Shown here: one piece after another, positions 1 through 7,337 of the stretch
Layout of the letters: the number at the start of each line of letters is the position of its first letter
Position numbering within the stretch: position 1 is the first letter of the stretch
Assembly: GCA_027493525.1 (NCBI GenBank)
Contig: JAOSKN010000003.1
Coordinates: 1,240,001 to 1,304,000, forward strand
Direction of reading: 5' to 3'
Length of the DNA stretch: 64,000 bases
Source: Planctomycetota bacterium
GTDB taxonomy: Bacteria > Planctomycetota > SZUA-567 > H5-PLA8
Notes under the pieces: model-generated
Told to the model about the DNA's origin: nothing
The model's input: only the letters and a program-made list of their open reading frames with translations
Databases searched by the model: none
Translations under genes and position numbers: made by a program

Positions 1-186
1 ATAAATATTCGCTATGGTCTTTAGAGTGTGCCCTGCAAAGTAAATCTCCTCAGGTTAGACGAAATGCTGCATACATTATTGCATGGGCGGGCTCCGTTGA
101 TCCTGAGACTCTTCAATTCTTGAACGCCAGGATACAAAGTGAGAATGATAGCTTGGCTCGAGGTTTGATGGTTTGGGCATATATGC

Positions 187-1568
187 GGGGTATTGTCAAA
201 AGTTGTGGATGGCGAGAGGAGAATCATGCGGCGTTTTCCTTGATGCCGTCCACGAAACGGATGCCTCGAATCACGTCTTCCAGCAGCTTATGGCCGTTTA
301 GTTTCCGCCAGCGCTTCTCGGCAACCTGAGCGAGTTTGAACACCATCGCCAGCGTGGCTTGGCGCGTGCCGCAGCCTTTGGTCTTGTGCGTCCGCAAGCG
401 CACCGTGGCGAAGGCGGACTCGATCGGGTTCGTCGTTCTCAGATGCGCCCAATGCTCGGCGGGGAAATCGTAAAACGCCAACAGCGCGTCTTGGTCCTTG
501 AGCAGACACTCGACCGCCTTGGGATGCTTGGCTTGGTACGTCGCCACGAACGCATCGAACGCTGCCTGCGCATCCTTGCGCGTCTGGGCCATCCAGATCT
601 GATGCAATTTCTCCTTGGCTGAAGGCTGTAATTTCTTGGGCAGGCCGTTCAGCACATTCATCGTCTTGTGAACCCAGCAACGCTGCACCCGGCACTTGGC
701 AAAGGCTTTCGGAAGCGCCGCCCAGAAGCCCAACGCACCGTCGCCGATGGCCAGGTCCGGGCCGTTCTTCAAGCCGCGCGCTTTCAGGTCCGTCAAGACC
801 TCAAGCCAGGACTGTTCGCTCTCCCGCACGCCGTCATGCACGGCGACCAGTTCCTTCTTGCCGTCGGCCGTGGCCCCCATGACCACCAGGATGCACGAGC
901 GGTCTTCCTCCAGGCGGACGTTGAAGTAGATGCCGTCCACCCACAGATACACGTAGCGCTTGCCCGCCAAGGACCGCCGGTTCCAGCTCGCGTACTCGGA
1001 GGCCCAGACGTCCTTGATCCGCGTGATCGTATTGGCCGAAAGCCCCTTGGCTTGCGGCCCCAACAGCGCGCTCAGCGCCTCCGGAAAGTCCTGCGTGGAG
1101 ATGCCCTTCAAATAGAGCCACGGGATCAGGTCTTCCATGCTCTTGGTCCGGCGCAAATAGGGCGGCAGAATCTTGCTCGTAAAGGGCTCTCGCTCGTCCG
1201 AGGGGCGCCGGTCTTCCACGCGCGGCTGCGCTACGCGTACGGCGCCGATGCCCGTCTGGATCGTTCGTTCCGGCAGGTAGCCGTTGCGCACCACCACGCG
1301 ATGCCCGCGCTCGTCCCGCGCCCGCTCGAAACGCTGGAGGTATTCTTCCACCTCCGCGTTCAGCGCCGCGGCTAGCAAGCGCTGCGCGCCTTCGTTCAGG
1401 ATGTGAGTAAGCCCGTCCCGGCTGGCAGCTTGCGGATCGAGCGAAACCGTCGTACCCTGGCTCATGTGGCGTATCCTCCTGCCCTTGTGGGCGTGGTGGC
1501 CTTAGATCTCCACCAAGGATACGCCGCACTTTTCTTTCTCGCTCATCCACAACTTTTGACAATACCCC
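187..1568 (-). mobile_element. IS256-family insertion sequence, copy 1
   Basis: This 1382-bp element has near-terminal inverted repeats beginning GGGGTATTGTCAAAAG at the left, matched by CTTTTGACAATACCCC at the right. It is bracketed by a perfect 9-bp target duplication, CATATATGC, at 178-186 and 1569-1577. It carries one transposase gene on the minus strand. Copy 2 at 2246-3627 has the same length and almost the same sequence, so both insertions are recent. The IS256 family typically makes 8-9 bp duplications, which agrees. Confidence 0.95.
224..1465 (-). CDS. IS256-family transposase (mutator type), copy 1
   Basis: This is a 413-residue DDE transposase that moves its own IS by binding the terminal repeats and making staggered cuts in target DNA. 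The family motifs are in place: Asp177 in the YLWVDG strand, Asp242 in AIGDGALGFW, and Glu349 in TTNPIESAF, with the RCWVHK segment between them. Length is normal for IS256/Transposase_mut proteins. The start ATG lies just inside the right inverted repeat of the IS. It differs from copy 2 only near the N-terminus (A14 and G18 here, S14 and V18 there). Nothing suggests that it is inactive. Confidence 0.95.
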   Translation of the reverse strand: MSQGTTVSLDPQAASRDGLTHILNEGAQRLLAAALNAEVEEYLQRFERARDERGHRVVVRNGYLPERTIQTGIGAVRVAQPRVEDRRPSDEREPFTSKILPPYLRRTKSMEDLIPWLYLKGISTQDFPEALSALLGPQAKGLSANTITRIKDVWASEYASWNRRSLAGKRYVYLWVDGIYFNVRLEEDRSCILVVMGATADGKKELVAVHDGVRESEQSWLEVLTDLKARGLKNGPDLAIGDGALGFWAALPKAFAKCRVQRCWVHKTMNVLNGLPKKLQPSAKEKLHQIWMAQTRKDAQAAFDAFVATYQAKHPKAVECLLKDQDALLAFYDFPAEHWAHLRTTNPIESAFATVRLRTHKTKGCGTRQATLAMVFKLAQVAEKRWRKLNGHKLLEDVIRGIRFVDGIKENAA

Positions 1569-1660
1569 CATATATGCGTAACTCTAGTAGCGATGCTGGA
1601 GCGACTCCCTATATTGACATAGAAGGAAATTGGCACGTGGAAGAGCTACCGAATTTTTAA

Positions 1661-2209
1661 CGACAGTAATTTGTTGCTGTAGCGCGTGTAGCGGCCAAGG
1701 CGACTGTAGAGGATGAATAGGAGTCGAAAGCGTGAAAGATGTGGAACGGACGAAACAACTGCGGCCGCACTTCTCACGCACGGATACGGCGAAGGGTTTT
1801 CGAATTGCCAAAGAGCCACGACTTGCGAAAAGATCACGGGCGGGTGGCACGGGCGCCGAGAAGACACACGATGAAGGCAAGACTCCTTGATTGTGGTGCC
1901 ACTGCGCTGCGGTACTCCGCAGCCAGTGCGAGGCGCGCACCCCGGATTCAACTCGCACGTAGACCCGAATGAAGTAACTTGAGTGGGCCACGCGACCCGG
2001 GTCGCGTGGCGCTGGCTGCCAACGGTCGCAGCCAGTTGCGCCAGTTCCTGAAAGGCACAAGGCGAGGCGAAGAGTGACAGTGCTACCAGCCAGGGGATTT
2101 TTTATTGATGCACAAGGAAAAGCAATACTCAATTGGCCAAGTGCTAGTTGCGGCGGCTCCCAGCAGTTCAAGGACGCCACAGAAAGATGGAATAAACTGG
2201 AGGATCAAG
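1661..2209. other. Intergenic stretch with REP-like hairpins
   Basis: No convincing gene is visible between the two IS256 targets. The stretch holds a REP-like hairpin near 1900-1928, a perfect 24-bp palindrome at 1987-2010 (GCCACGCGACCC and its complement) and an 8-bp-stem hairpin at 2012-2035 (CTGGCTGC/GCAGCCAG). The region just before 2210 carries the ribosome binding site of the next gene. Confidence 0.6.
1893..1960 (+). repeat. REP-like hairpin repeat, type A copy 1
   Basis: The unit GTGGTGCCACTG-CGCTGCGG-TACT-CCGCAGC-CAGTGCGAGG recurs almost unchanged at 5537-5600. The core 1900-1928 folds as CACTG, a bulged C, GCTGCGG, a TACT loop, then CCGCAGC and CAGTG. Homology extends past the hairpin through GGCGCGCACCCC. 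The GTGCCAC head is shared with the other hairpin repeats in the window. Confidence 0.75.
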
Positions 2210-2245
2210 ATGCAATTCTTACATACTAGCATGGCTCTTACAATG

Positions 2246-3627
2246 GGGGTATTGTCAAAAGTTGTGGATGGCGAGAGGAGAATCATGCGGCGTTTTCCTT
2301 GATGCCGTCCACGAAACGGATGCCTCGAATCACGTCTTCCAGCAGCTTATGGCCGTTTAGTTTCCGCCAGCGCTTCTCGGCAACCTGAGCGAGTTTGAAC
2401 ACCATCGCCAGCGTGGCTTGGCGCGTGCCGCAGCCTTTGGTCTTGTGCGTCCGCAAGCGCACCGTGGCGAAGGCGGACTCGATCGGGTTCGTCGTTCTCA
2501 GATGCGCCCAATGCTCGGCGGGGAAATCGTAAAACGCCAACAGCGCGTCTTGGTCCTTGAGCAGACACTCGACCGCCTTGGGATGCTTGGCTTGGTACGT
2601 CGCCACGAACGCATCGAACGCTGCCTGCGCATCCTTGCGCGTCTGGGCCATCCAGATCTGATGCAATTTCTCCTTGGCTGAAGGCTGTAATTTCTTGGGC
2701 AGGCCGTTCAGCACATTCATCGTCTTGTGAACCCAGCAACGCTGCACCCGGCACTTGGCAAAGGCTTTCGGAAGCGCCGCCCAGAAGCCCAACGCACCGT
2801 CGCCGATGGCCAGGTCCGGGCCGTTCTTCAAGCCGCGCGCTTTCAGGTCCGTCAAGACCTCAAGCCAGGACTGTTCGCTCTCCCGCACGCCGTCATGCAC
2901 GGCGACCAGTTCCTTCTTGCCGTCGGCCGTGGCCCCCATGACCACCAGGATGCACGAGCGGTCTTCCTCCAGGCGGACGTTGAAGTAGATGCCGTCCACC
3001 CACAGATACACGTAGCGCTTGCCCGCCAAGGACCGCCGGTTCCAGCTCGCGTACTCGGAGGCCCAGACGTCCTTGATCCGCGTGATCGTATTGGCCGAAA
3101 GCCCCTTGGCTTGCGGCCCCAACAGCGCGCTCAGCGCCTCCGGAAAGTCCTGCGTGGAGATGCCCTTCAAATAGAGCCACGGGATCAGGTCTTCCATGCT
3201 CTTGGTCCGGCGCAAATAGGGCGGCAGAATCTTGCTCGTAAAGGGCTCTCGCTCGTCCGAGGGGCGCCGGTCTTCCACGCGCGGCTGCGCTACGCGTACG
3301 GCGCCGATGCCCGTCTGGATCGTTCGTTCCGGCAGGTAGCCGTTGCGCACCACCACGCGATGCCCGCGCTCGTCCCGCGCCCGCTCGAAACGCTGGAGGT
3401 ATTCTTCCACCTCCGCGTTCAGCGCCGCGGCTAGCAAGCGCTGCGCGCCTTCGTTCAGGATGTGAGTAAGCACGTCCCGGCTGGACGCTTGCGGATCGAG
3501 CGAAACCGTCGTACCCTGGCTCATGTGGCGTATCCTCCTGCCCTTGTGGGCGTGGTGGCCTTAGATCTCCACCAAGGATACGCCGCACTTTTCTTTCTCG
3601 CTCATCCACAACTTTTGACAATACCCC
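2246..3627 (-). mobile_element. IS256-family insertion sequence, copy 2
   Basis: This 1382-bp element is almost identical to the element at 187-1568 and lies in the same orientation. Its ends are GGGGTATTGTC and GACAATACCCC. The perfect 9-bp target duplication CTTACAATG lies at 2237-2245 and 3628-3636. Together with copy 1 it makes a direct repeat of about 1.4 kb separated by 677 bp. Confidence 0.95.
2283..3524 (-). CDS. IS256-family transposase (mutator type), copy 2
   Basis: This 413-residue DDE transposase shares D177, D242 and E349 with copy 1. It differs from copy 1 at residues 14 (Ser) and 18 (Val), corresponding to three scattered base changes near the 5' end of the gene. Full length is retained and the gene appears intact. 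Confidence 0.95.
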   Translation of the reverse strand: MSQGTTVSLDPQASSRDVLTHILNEGAQRLLAAALNAEVEEYLQRFERARDERGHRVVVRNGYLPERTIQTGIGAVRVAQPRVEDRRPSDEREPFTSKILPPYLRRTKSMEDLIPWLYLKGISTQDFPEALSALLGPQAKGLSANTITRIKDVWASEYASWNRRSLAGKRYVYLWVDGIYFNVRLEEDRSCILVVMGATADGKKELVAVHDGVRESEQSWLEVLTDLKARGLKNGPDLAIGDGALGFWAALPKAFAKCRVQRCWVHKTMNVLNGLPKKLQPSAKEKLHQIWMAQTRKDAQAAFDAFVATYQAKHPKAVECLLKDQDALLAFYDFPAEHWAHLRTTNPIESAFATVRLRTHKTKGCGTRQATLAMVFKLAQVAEKRWRKLNGHKLLEDVIRGIRFVDGIKENAA

Positions 3628-4050
3628 CTTACAATGCTGATTGGCATGAGTTTGTTCAGCGCTAGCGTCCTTAGGGCGGAAGATGATAAACCTGTACCCA
3701 ATAAACTTTCTGACAAGGAGTTAGTGGCTAAAATCAGGGAAGCGGTAGAAAAGAAAATTGATCCTGAAAAGGTCCAGGAATTTGTGGGAACTAAGCCAAC
3801 GCTCAGCACTGTTGGTGACGAAAATACACTAAGATTTAGTCTAGTGACTATTGACTATGAAAATAGGGAGTCGGTTCCAAAATGGGACAAGAGGAAGAAT
3901 GTCATATATTGGGTAAGGCCTATAGAATCTAAAAGGACCAAGGTTATTGGCATTTTTTATTTAAAAGACGGTGGTATGCAGATATTTGAAGGTGAAGTAG
4001 CCACTCCCGAATGAGGCAAGTGCATATGAAGCGACCCGGCTGGTGGCACT

Positions 4051-5505
4051 CAATACTGTTCGGCACGATTGTTGCGTGTGAGTCGTTCTCGAAACATTTT
4101 TAGCGCGCTTATTTTTCATTCATTTTTCCAGCCGATGCTTAGCGCATGGAACACCCGGAGCGCTATCAAGGACTCAAGTTCTTCAAGCCCTTGAGCCGGC
4201 TCTTGGGCGAACTGCGCGAACGGCACGCGAATCCCAACCGCACCCTGCATTACGACGAATACCTCATCCTGCTCCTGCTGGCCTACTACAACCCCGTCCT
4301 GCAATCCTTGCGCGGACTGCGCAAGGCCGCCGGCCTGCCCTGGACCGAGCGCAACCTGGGCCTGCACCGCACCTCGCTGGGCAGTCTTTCCGAGGCCTCG
4401 CACGTCTTCGATCCCGACGGGCTCCGGCGGATCTTCCTGGAACTGGCCGGTCAAGCCCAAGCGCTCGACGCCCCGCCGCGCCCCCAAGGGCTGCCCGAAG
4501 ACCTGCGCCTGCTGGCCGCCGACGCCTCGCTCTGGAAACTCCTGCCGCGCATGGCGCGCGCGTTGTACGTCGGACCGCTCACCCGCGCCCGCAAAGGCGC
4601 CCTGAAAGGACACTTCGTCTTCGACGTGTTGCGCGGAGTCCCCGTCGACGCGGCCTTCACCGAAGGCGCGACCGACGAACGGCACGTCCTGCCTAAGCAG
4701 CTGCTCGCCGGCGCCTTTTACCTGCTCGACCGCGGCTACTTCTCCTTCTCCGTGCTCCAAGCCTTTCGCGCCGCGCAAGCCTCGTTCCTCATGCGCCTGC
4801 GCGAGGGCCCGTGCGTGTCGGTCGTGGAGACGCGGGCGCGCTCCGAGGCCGCGCGCGGCGCCGGCGTCGTCAGCGACGAAATCGTGGACTTGGGCAAGGA
4901 CCCGGCTCGGCGCCAGCGCGTGCGCGTGGTCCGCGCGCGGCATCGCGCTCCGGCCCCGCGCAACCTGCACCCGCAGCGCAAGCGCGGCAAGCACGCGGCC
5001 TACGCGCACGAACCGCTCGACCAGGAATGGGTGCTCGTGACCGACCGCTTCGACCTGGACGCGGAGTTGCTGGTGGCGCTCTACGCCTACCGCTGGCAGA
5101 TCGAGACGTTTTTCCGCTGGTTCAAGAACACCTTGAAGTGCCGGCATCTGCTGGCCGAGTCGGAGAACGGCCTGGCGCTGCAGTTCTACGCCGCGCCGAT
5201 CGCCACGCTGCTGGCGGTCGTCCATACCGGGCGCAAACCCACCAAGGGCCTGCTGACGACGCTGCACCTGTACCTGATGGGCTGGGCCGAGTGGCGCGAC
5301 GTCGAGGAGGAACTCCAGCGCTGTAAAAGCGCCCGGCCTTGAATGCGCAGCCGTCGTGTCGCCCCACGACCGGCCGCGCCCCGTCATGCCCCAACGCAAA
5401 CCCGCCGCGCCTCCAGCCGCCCAAGTCCGAAGCCCTGCCGGCACACACAGGACCGTCTTCTCGCCGAGCCTTCTCACCACGCAAGGCTTGAGCCGAACAG
5501 TGTTG
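4051..5505 (+). mobile_element. IS4-family insertion sequence
   Basis: This 1455-bp element has imperfect terminal inverted repeats. The left end is CAATACTGTTCGGCAC, and the right end read on the minus strand is CAACACTGTTCGGCTC. It is flanked by a perfect 9-bp duplication, GGTGGCACT, at 4042-4050 and 5506-5514. A single full-length transposase gene fills most of it. The target word GGTGGCAC resembles the GTGGCAC end of the local REP-like hairpins. Confidence 0.9.
4146..5342 (+). CDS. IS4-family transposase (DDE_Tnp_1)
   Basis: This is a 398-residue transposase. The IS4 signature Y-(2)-R-(3)-E-(6)-K is explicit in YAYRWQIETFFRWFK near residue 320. Upstream catalytic aspartates are probably those in AADASLWKLL and LLDRGYFSF. 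It catalyses hairpin-mediated cut-and-paste transposition of the surrounding element. The ATG at 4146 follows the left inverted repeat by about 95 bp. The 3' non-coding part of the IS (5343-5505) holds no second gene. It appears intact. Confidence 0.92.
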   Translation: MEHPERYQGLKFFKPLSRLLGELRERHANPNRTLHYDEYLILLLLAYYNPVLQSLRGLRKAAGLPWTERNLGLHRTSLGSLSEASHVFDPDGLRRIFLELAGQAQALDAPPRPQGLPEDLRLLAADASLWKLLPRMARALYVGPLTRARKGALKGHFVFDVLRGVPVDAAFTEGATDERHVLPKQLLAGAFYLLDRGYFSFSVLQAFRAAQASFLMRLREGPCVSVVETRARSEAARGAGVVSDEIVDLGKDPARRQRVRVVRARHRAPAPRNLHPQRKRGKHAAYAHEPLDQEWVLVTDRFDLDAELLVALYAYRWQIETFFRWFKNTLKCRHLLAESENGLALQFYAAPIATLLAVVHTGRKPTKGLLTTLHLYLMGWAEWRDVEEELQRCKSARP

Positions 5506-5536
5506 GGTGGCACTGACTGAGGTTGGTTTGTGATCT

Positions 5537-5600
5537 GGTGCCACTGCGCTGCGGTACTCCGCAGCCAGTGCGAGGCGCGCACCCCAGGTTCAACTCGGAC
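5537..5600 (+). repeat. REP-like hairpin repeat, type A copy 2
   Basis: This is the second copy of the unit at 1893-1960. It has an identical hairpin core (5542-5570, CACTG...CAGTG enclosing GCTGCGG-TACT-CCGCAGC) and the same right flank GGCGCGCACCCC. Confidence 0.75.
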
Positions 5601-5640
5601 GGGTGGCACGGGTGGCGGCCGATGATGGCCTTTACTGGAG

Positions 5641-5800
5641 TGTGCCACTGGCGGCTTGTCCGCCAGTGCGACGGCCGGCAAGTTAGAGATTGCGATGAAG
5701 AGTTGCGCAACATATTCTTTGGGCGTGAGAAGGATTGGAATGGATTTCGGCTCGTGCGTTCCATCCAAGAGCACTGGCGGACAAGCCGCCAGTGGCACAC
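5641..5800. repeat. Inverted pair of REP-like hairpins, type B
   Basis: A 30-base unit at about 5640-5669 (CACTGGCGG-CTTGT-CCGCCAGTG) recurs as an exact reverse complement at 5771-5800. Each copy folds on itself with a 9-bp stem and a 5-nt loop, and the two copies could also pair with each other. The arrangement resembles a BIME: two REP sequences in opposite orientation. Its GTGCCACTG head is shared with the type A repeats. Confidence 0.75.
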
Positions 5801-5842
5801 TTCGGAACCACCCGCCGTTTAGGCCCTTACCTAGGAGTATTC

Positions 5843-6118
5843 ATGGATCGTAAAGGCTTAAGGCGATGGGCATATTTTCTCTTCCTATTCTTGGAATCTA
5901 TTAATATCATCCTAGTGCTGGTCATCCCAAATTACAAAATTAACGATCAGGGCGTATTCTTGGCCCTTTCAATCCTTTCTTCAGGGCTTAGTGCAAAGTT
6001 GTTTTATATTCTAGCCAAAGATTTCCTCATTAGTCGCATTCGCGCCTTGATGATTGCCTTGGCCTTTAACTGTATATTTTTTGGCCTATTTTATTCATAC
6101 CATTTCCGTTTCAGGTAA
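5843..6118 (+). CDS. Small integral membrane protein, function unknown
   Basis: The product is 91 residues from the ATG at 5843, which has an AGGAGT ribosome binding site at 5833-5838; an upstream extension of the frame has no such site and overlaps repeats. Three hydrophobic stretches are visible: YFLFLFLESINIILVLVI, a middle segment around FLALSILSSGLSAKLFYI, and ALMIALAFNCIFFGLFYSY near the C-terminus. Basic residues near the N-terminus (RKGLRRW) suggest the start faces the cytoplasm. Codon use is much more AT-rich than in later genes. No family is recognised. Confidence 0.7.
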   Translation: MDRKGLRRWAYFLFLFLESINIILVLVIPNYKINDQGVFLALSILSSGLSAKLFYILAKDFLISRIRALMIALAFNCIFFGLFYSYHFRFR

Positions 6119-6396
6119 GTACTTTCGTATACGCCATAAATGTTCACGTGGCGTAAGCAGCTGATGTTGCAGGCGGTTGAGCTCATGCATATCTCCTCTT
6201 GCCCGCAGCGCGTGGGGGCGGGCGGAGGCGACCCGCCCGCGTCCCGCAGGGACGCCGTGAAAATAGCCCAGCCTTACGAGACTGGGGATCCGGCTCAAAA
6301 CGGCAAACAACAAGAACCAAATGCCAAACAAATAAAGCGTCCCCCTTTCCGATTGGACAGGGGCTAAGAGACTGGCAGCTTGGTTAGCGGGCCGGT
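6119..6396. other. Intergenic stretch with hairpins and A-rich word repeat
   Basis: No gene is supported here. A GC-rich hairpin lies near 6219-6241 (GCGGGCGG/CCGCCCGC), with another at 6239-6255 (GCGTCCC-GCA-GGGACGC). At 6297-6335 comes a CGGCAAACAACAAGAACCAAATGCC stretch that shares its vocabulary with the longer repeats at 7174-7285 (opposite strand) and 23787-23985. Confidence 0.5.
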
Positions 6397-7176
6397 CGCG
6401 GGTGGCCCCCATAACCCCGTTATGGGGGCGCCGAAGGCGATGGCAACTTCATGAAAACCAATCGCGATCCTGAAATGCCGGGTTGTCTCCAGGTAAAGCG
6501 CGCCTTAAATTTTCGGCATGGCCTCCACTCGACCACCACGCACGATCTTCGATCTCGAAGGCCATCTGTAGTTCGTCACCTTTTCCTGCTATCGAAAGTT
6601 TCAATTCCTGAGCCGAGACCGCTGCAAGCAGATCGTCCTGACGCACCTCGACCGTTGGGGCTGGCAGGAGCGCGTCGGGGTCGTGGGTTACGTCGTGATG
6701 CCCGACCACGTCCATGCGCTGCTGCGCCCCGCGGAACCCGGACGCCTGAGTCCGTTCATGCAGCTTTGGAAACGCGAATCAAGCCGGCACATTCACGCCT
6801 TCCTCCGTCTGGGTGACGGCGCCGCGCCCTTTGGCGCAAGGGTCCGCGACGACGCGGGCCGCGTGCACTGCTGGAACAAACGCTATTATCCCTTCAACGT
6901 GTACAGCATGAAAAAGGCGATACAAAAGCTGGAGTACATGCACCACAATCCCGTGCGGCAAGGCTTGGCGGAGGATCCGTGCGCCTGGGCCTGGAGCAGC
7001 GCCCGCTACTGGCAGCAAGGCATTCGCCCGCCCGTCCGCATGTGCGGGATCGAAGGGTCCTTGCCGTGGGAGCGGAGCGCGAAGCGAGTGCAGGCTTGAA
7101 AGGACCGTGGCACGTTCTTCATGAGGTTGCCATCGGCTTCGCCGCCCCCATAACGGAGTTATGGGGGCCACCCGCG
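6397..7176 (+). mobile_element. RAYT element with flanking inverted hairpin repeats
   Basis: Left (6397-6455) and right (7118-7176) 59-bp arms are inverted copies of each other with 4 mismatches. Each arm contains a CCCCCATAAC-NNN-GTTATGGGGG hairpin (6406-6428; 7145-7167) and a second small hairpin. The second hairpin differs between arms by a paired change: CGCC-GAA-GGCG on the left, and CGGC-GAA-GCCG in the right arm read on the minus strand. Between the arms lies a Y1/REP-associated transposase gene with one in-frame stop. The structure matches a REP-BIME plus RAYT unit. Confidence 0.8.
6518..7099 (+). pseudogene. REP-associated tyrosine transposase (RAYT), in-frame amber codon
   Basis: Reading from ATG 6518 gives a normal RAYT start, an FVTFSCYRKFQFL strand, then GYVVMPDHVHALLRP with the HVH of the HUH metal site, MKKAIQKLEYMHHNPV, and AWSSARYW near the end. 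A TAG at 6569-6571 (codon 18) interrupts the frame inside the first strand (GHL-stop-FVTF). The later part is intact, and a GTG at 6683 could start a shorter product that would lack the first beta strand. The gene is therefore probably inactive, unless the amber codon is read through. The family nicks and moves single-stranded REP hairpins. Confidence 0.8.
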
Positions 7177-7337
7177 TTTGTTTGGAATTTGGTTCTTGCC
7201 GTTTGCCGTTTGAAGCTTGTTTGGTTCTTGGTTCTTTAATTTGGTTCTTCCCCGCCCTTTAGTTCTTCTAATTTGGAATTTACTAACCCCATTACGCCCT
7301 TGACACCCTAGACCCTATCCCGTATATTTCCCGTATC
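7177..7337. other. Intergenic T-rich word repeat
   Basis: The segment 7174-7285 is built from variants of TTTGGTTCTTG, CCGTTTG and TTTGGAATTT. It is the opposite-strand version of the CAAGAACCAA / CAAACGG words at 6297-6335 and 23787-23985. It is followed by a promoter-like sequence at 7300-7328. Confidence 0.5.
7300..7328 (+). promoter_or_regulatory. Sigma70-type promoter candidate
   Basis: TTGACA at 7300-7305 and TATATT at 7323-7328 are separated by exactly 17 bp, a near-consensus housekeeping promoter. Transcription would begin around 7335, only about 3 nt before the GTG at 7338. The next gene would then be leaderless or would use a later start. Confidence 0.6.

Larger units (their letters stand above)
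3..1660 (+). pseudogene. HEAT-like protein gene interrupted by IS256 copy 1 (5' end off window)
   Basis: An open frame runs from base 3 to the IS at 187 and resumes after it, ending with a TAA at 1658-1660. Removing the IS and one copy of the 9-bp duplication restores a single frame that reads through AYM-RNSSS. The left part contains QVRRNAAYIIAWAG, typical of a HEAT/armadillo-like helical repeat, and the restored C-terminus ends HVEELPNF. The start lies outside the window. The function of such alpha-solenoids is usually protein-protein contact; nothing more specific can be said. The gene is inactivated for its last 27 or so residues, although a truncated protein could still be made. Confidence 0.7.
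2210..4014 (+). pseudogene. Small secreted protein gene split by IS256 copy 2 within its signal peptide
   Basis: The original start is ATG at 2210, preceded by GGAGG at about 2199-2203. Twelve codons (MQFLHTSMALTM) precede the IS. Excising the IS and one 9-bp duplication joins them in frame to LIGMSLFSASVLRAEDD, giving a protein of about 137 residues with a normal signal peptide and a predicted cleavage after VLRA. The mature part is charged and AT-rich in codon use (KLSDKELVAKIREAVEKK), with no family I recognise. The last codon of the target duplication is an ATG (3634-3636), so a 126-residue product lacking the basic n-region of the signal could still be translated if transcribed from the IS. 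Confidence 0.8.

Noticed and set aside
187..3627. Composite transposon
   Set aside because: Each IS256 copy has its own distinct 9-bp target duplication and there is no cargo gene between them.
5735..5842. N-terminal extension of the small membrane protein
   Set aside because: It would translate a REP-like hairpin, has no ribosome binding site, and a good AGGAGT-ATG lies at 5843.
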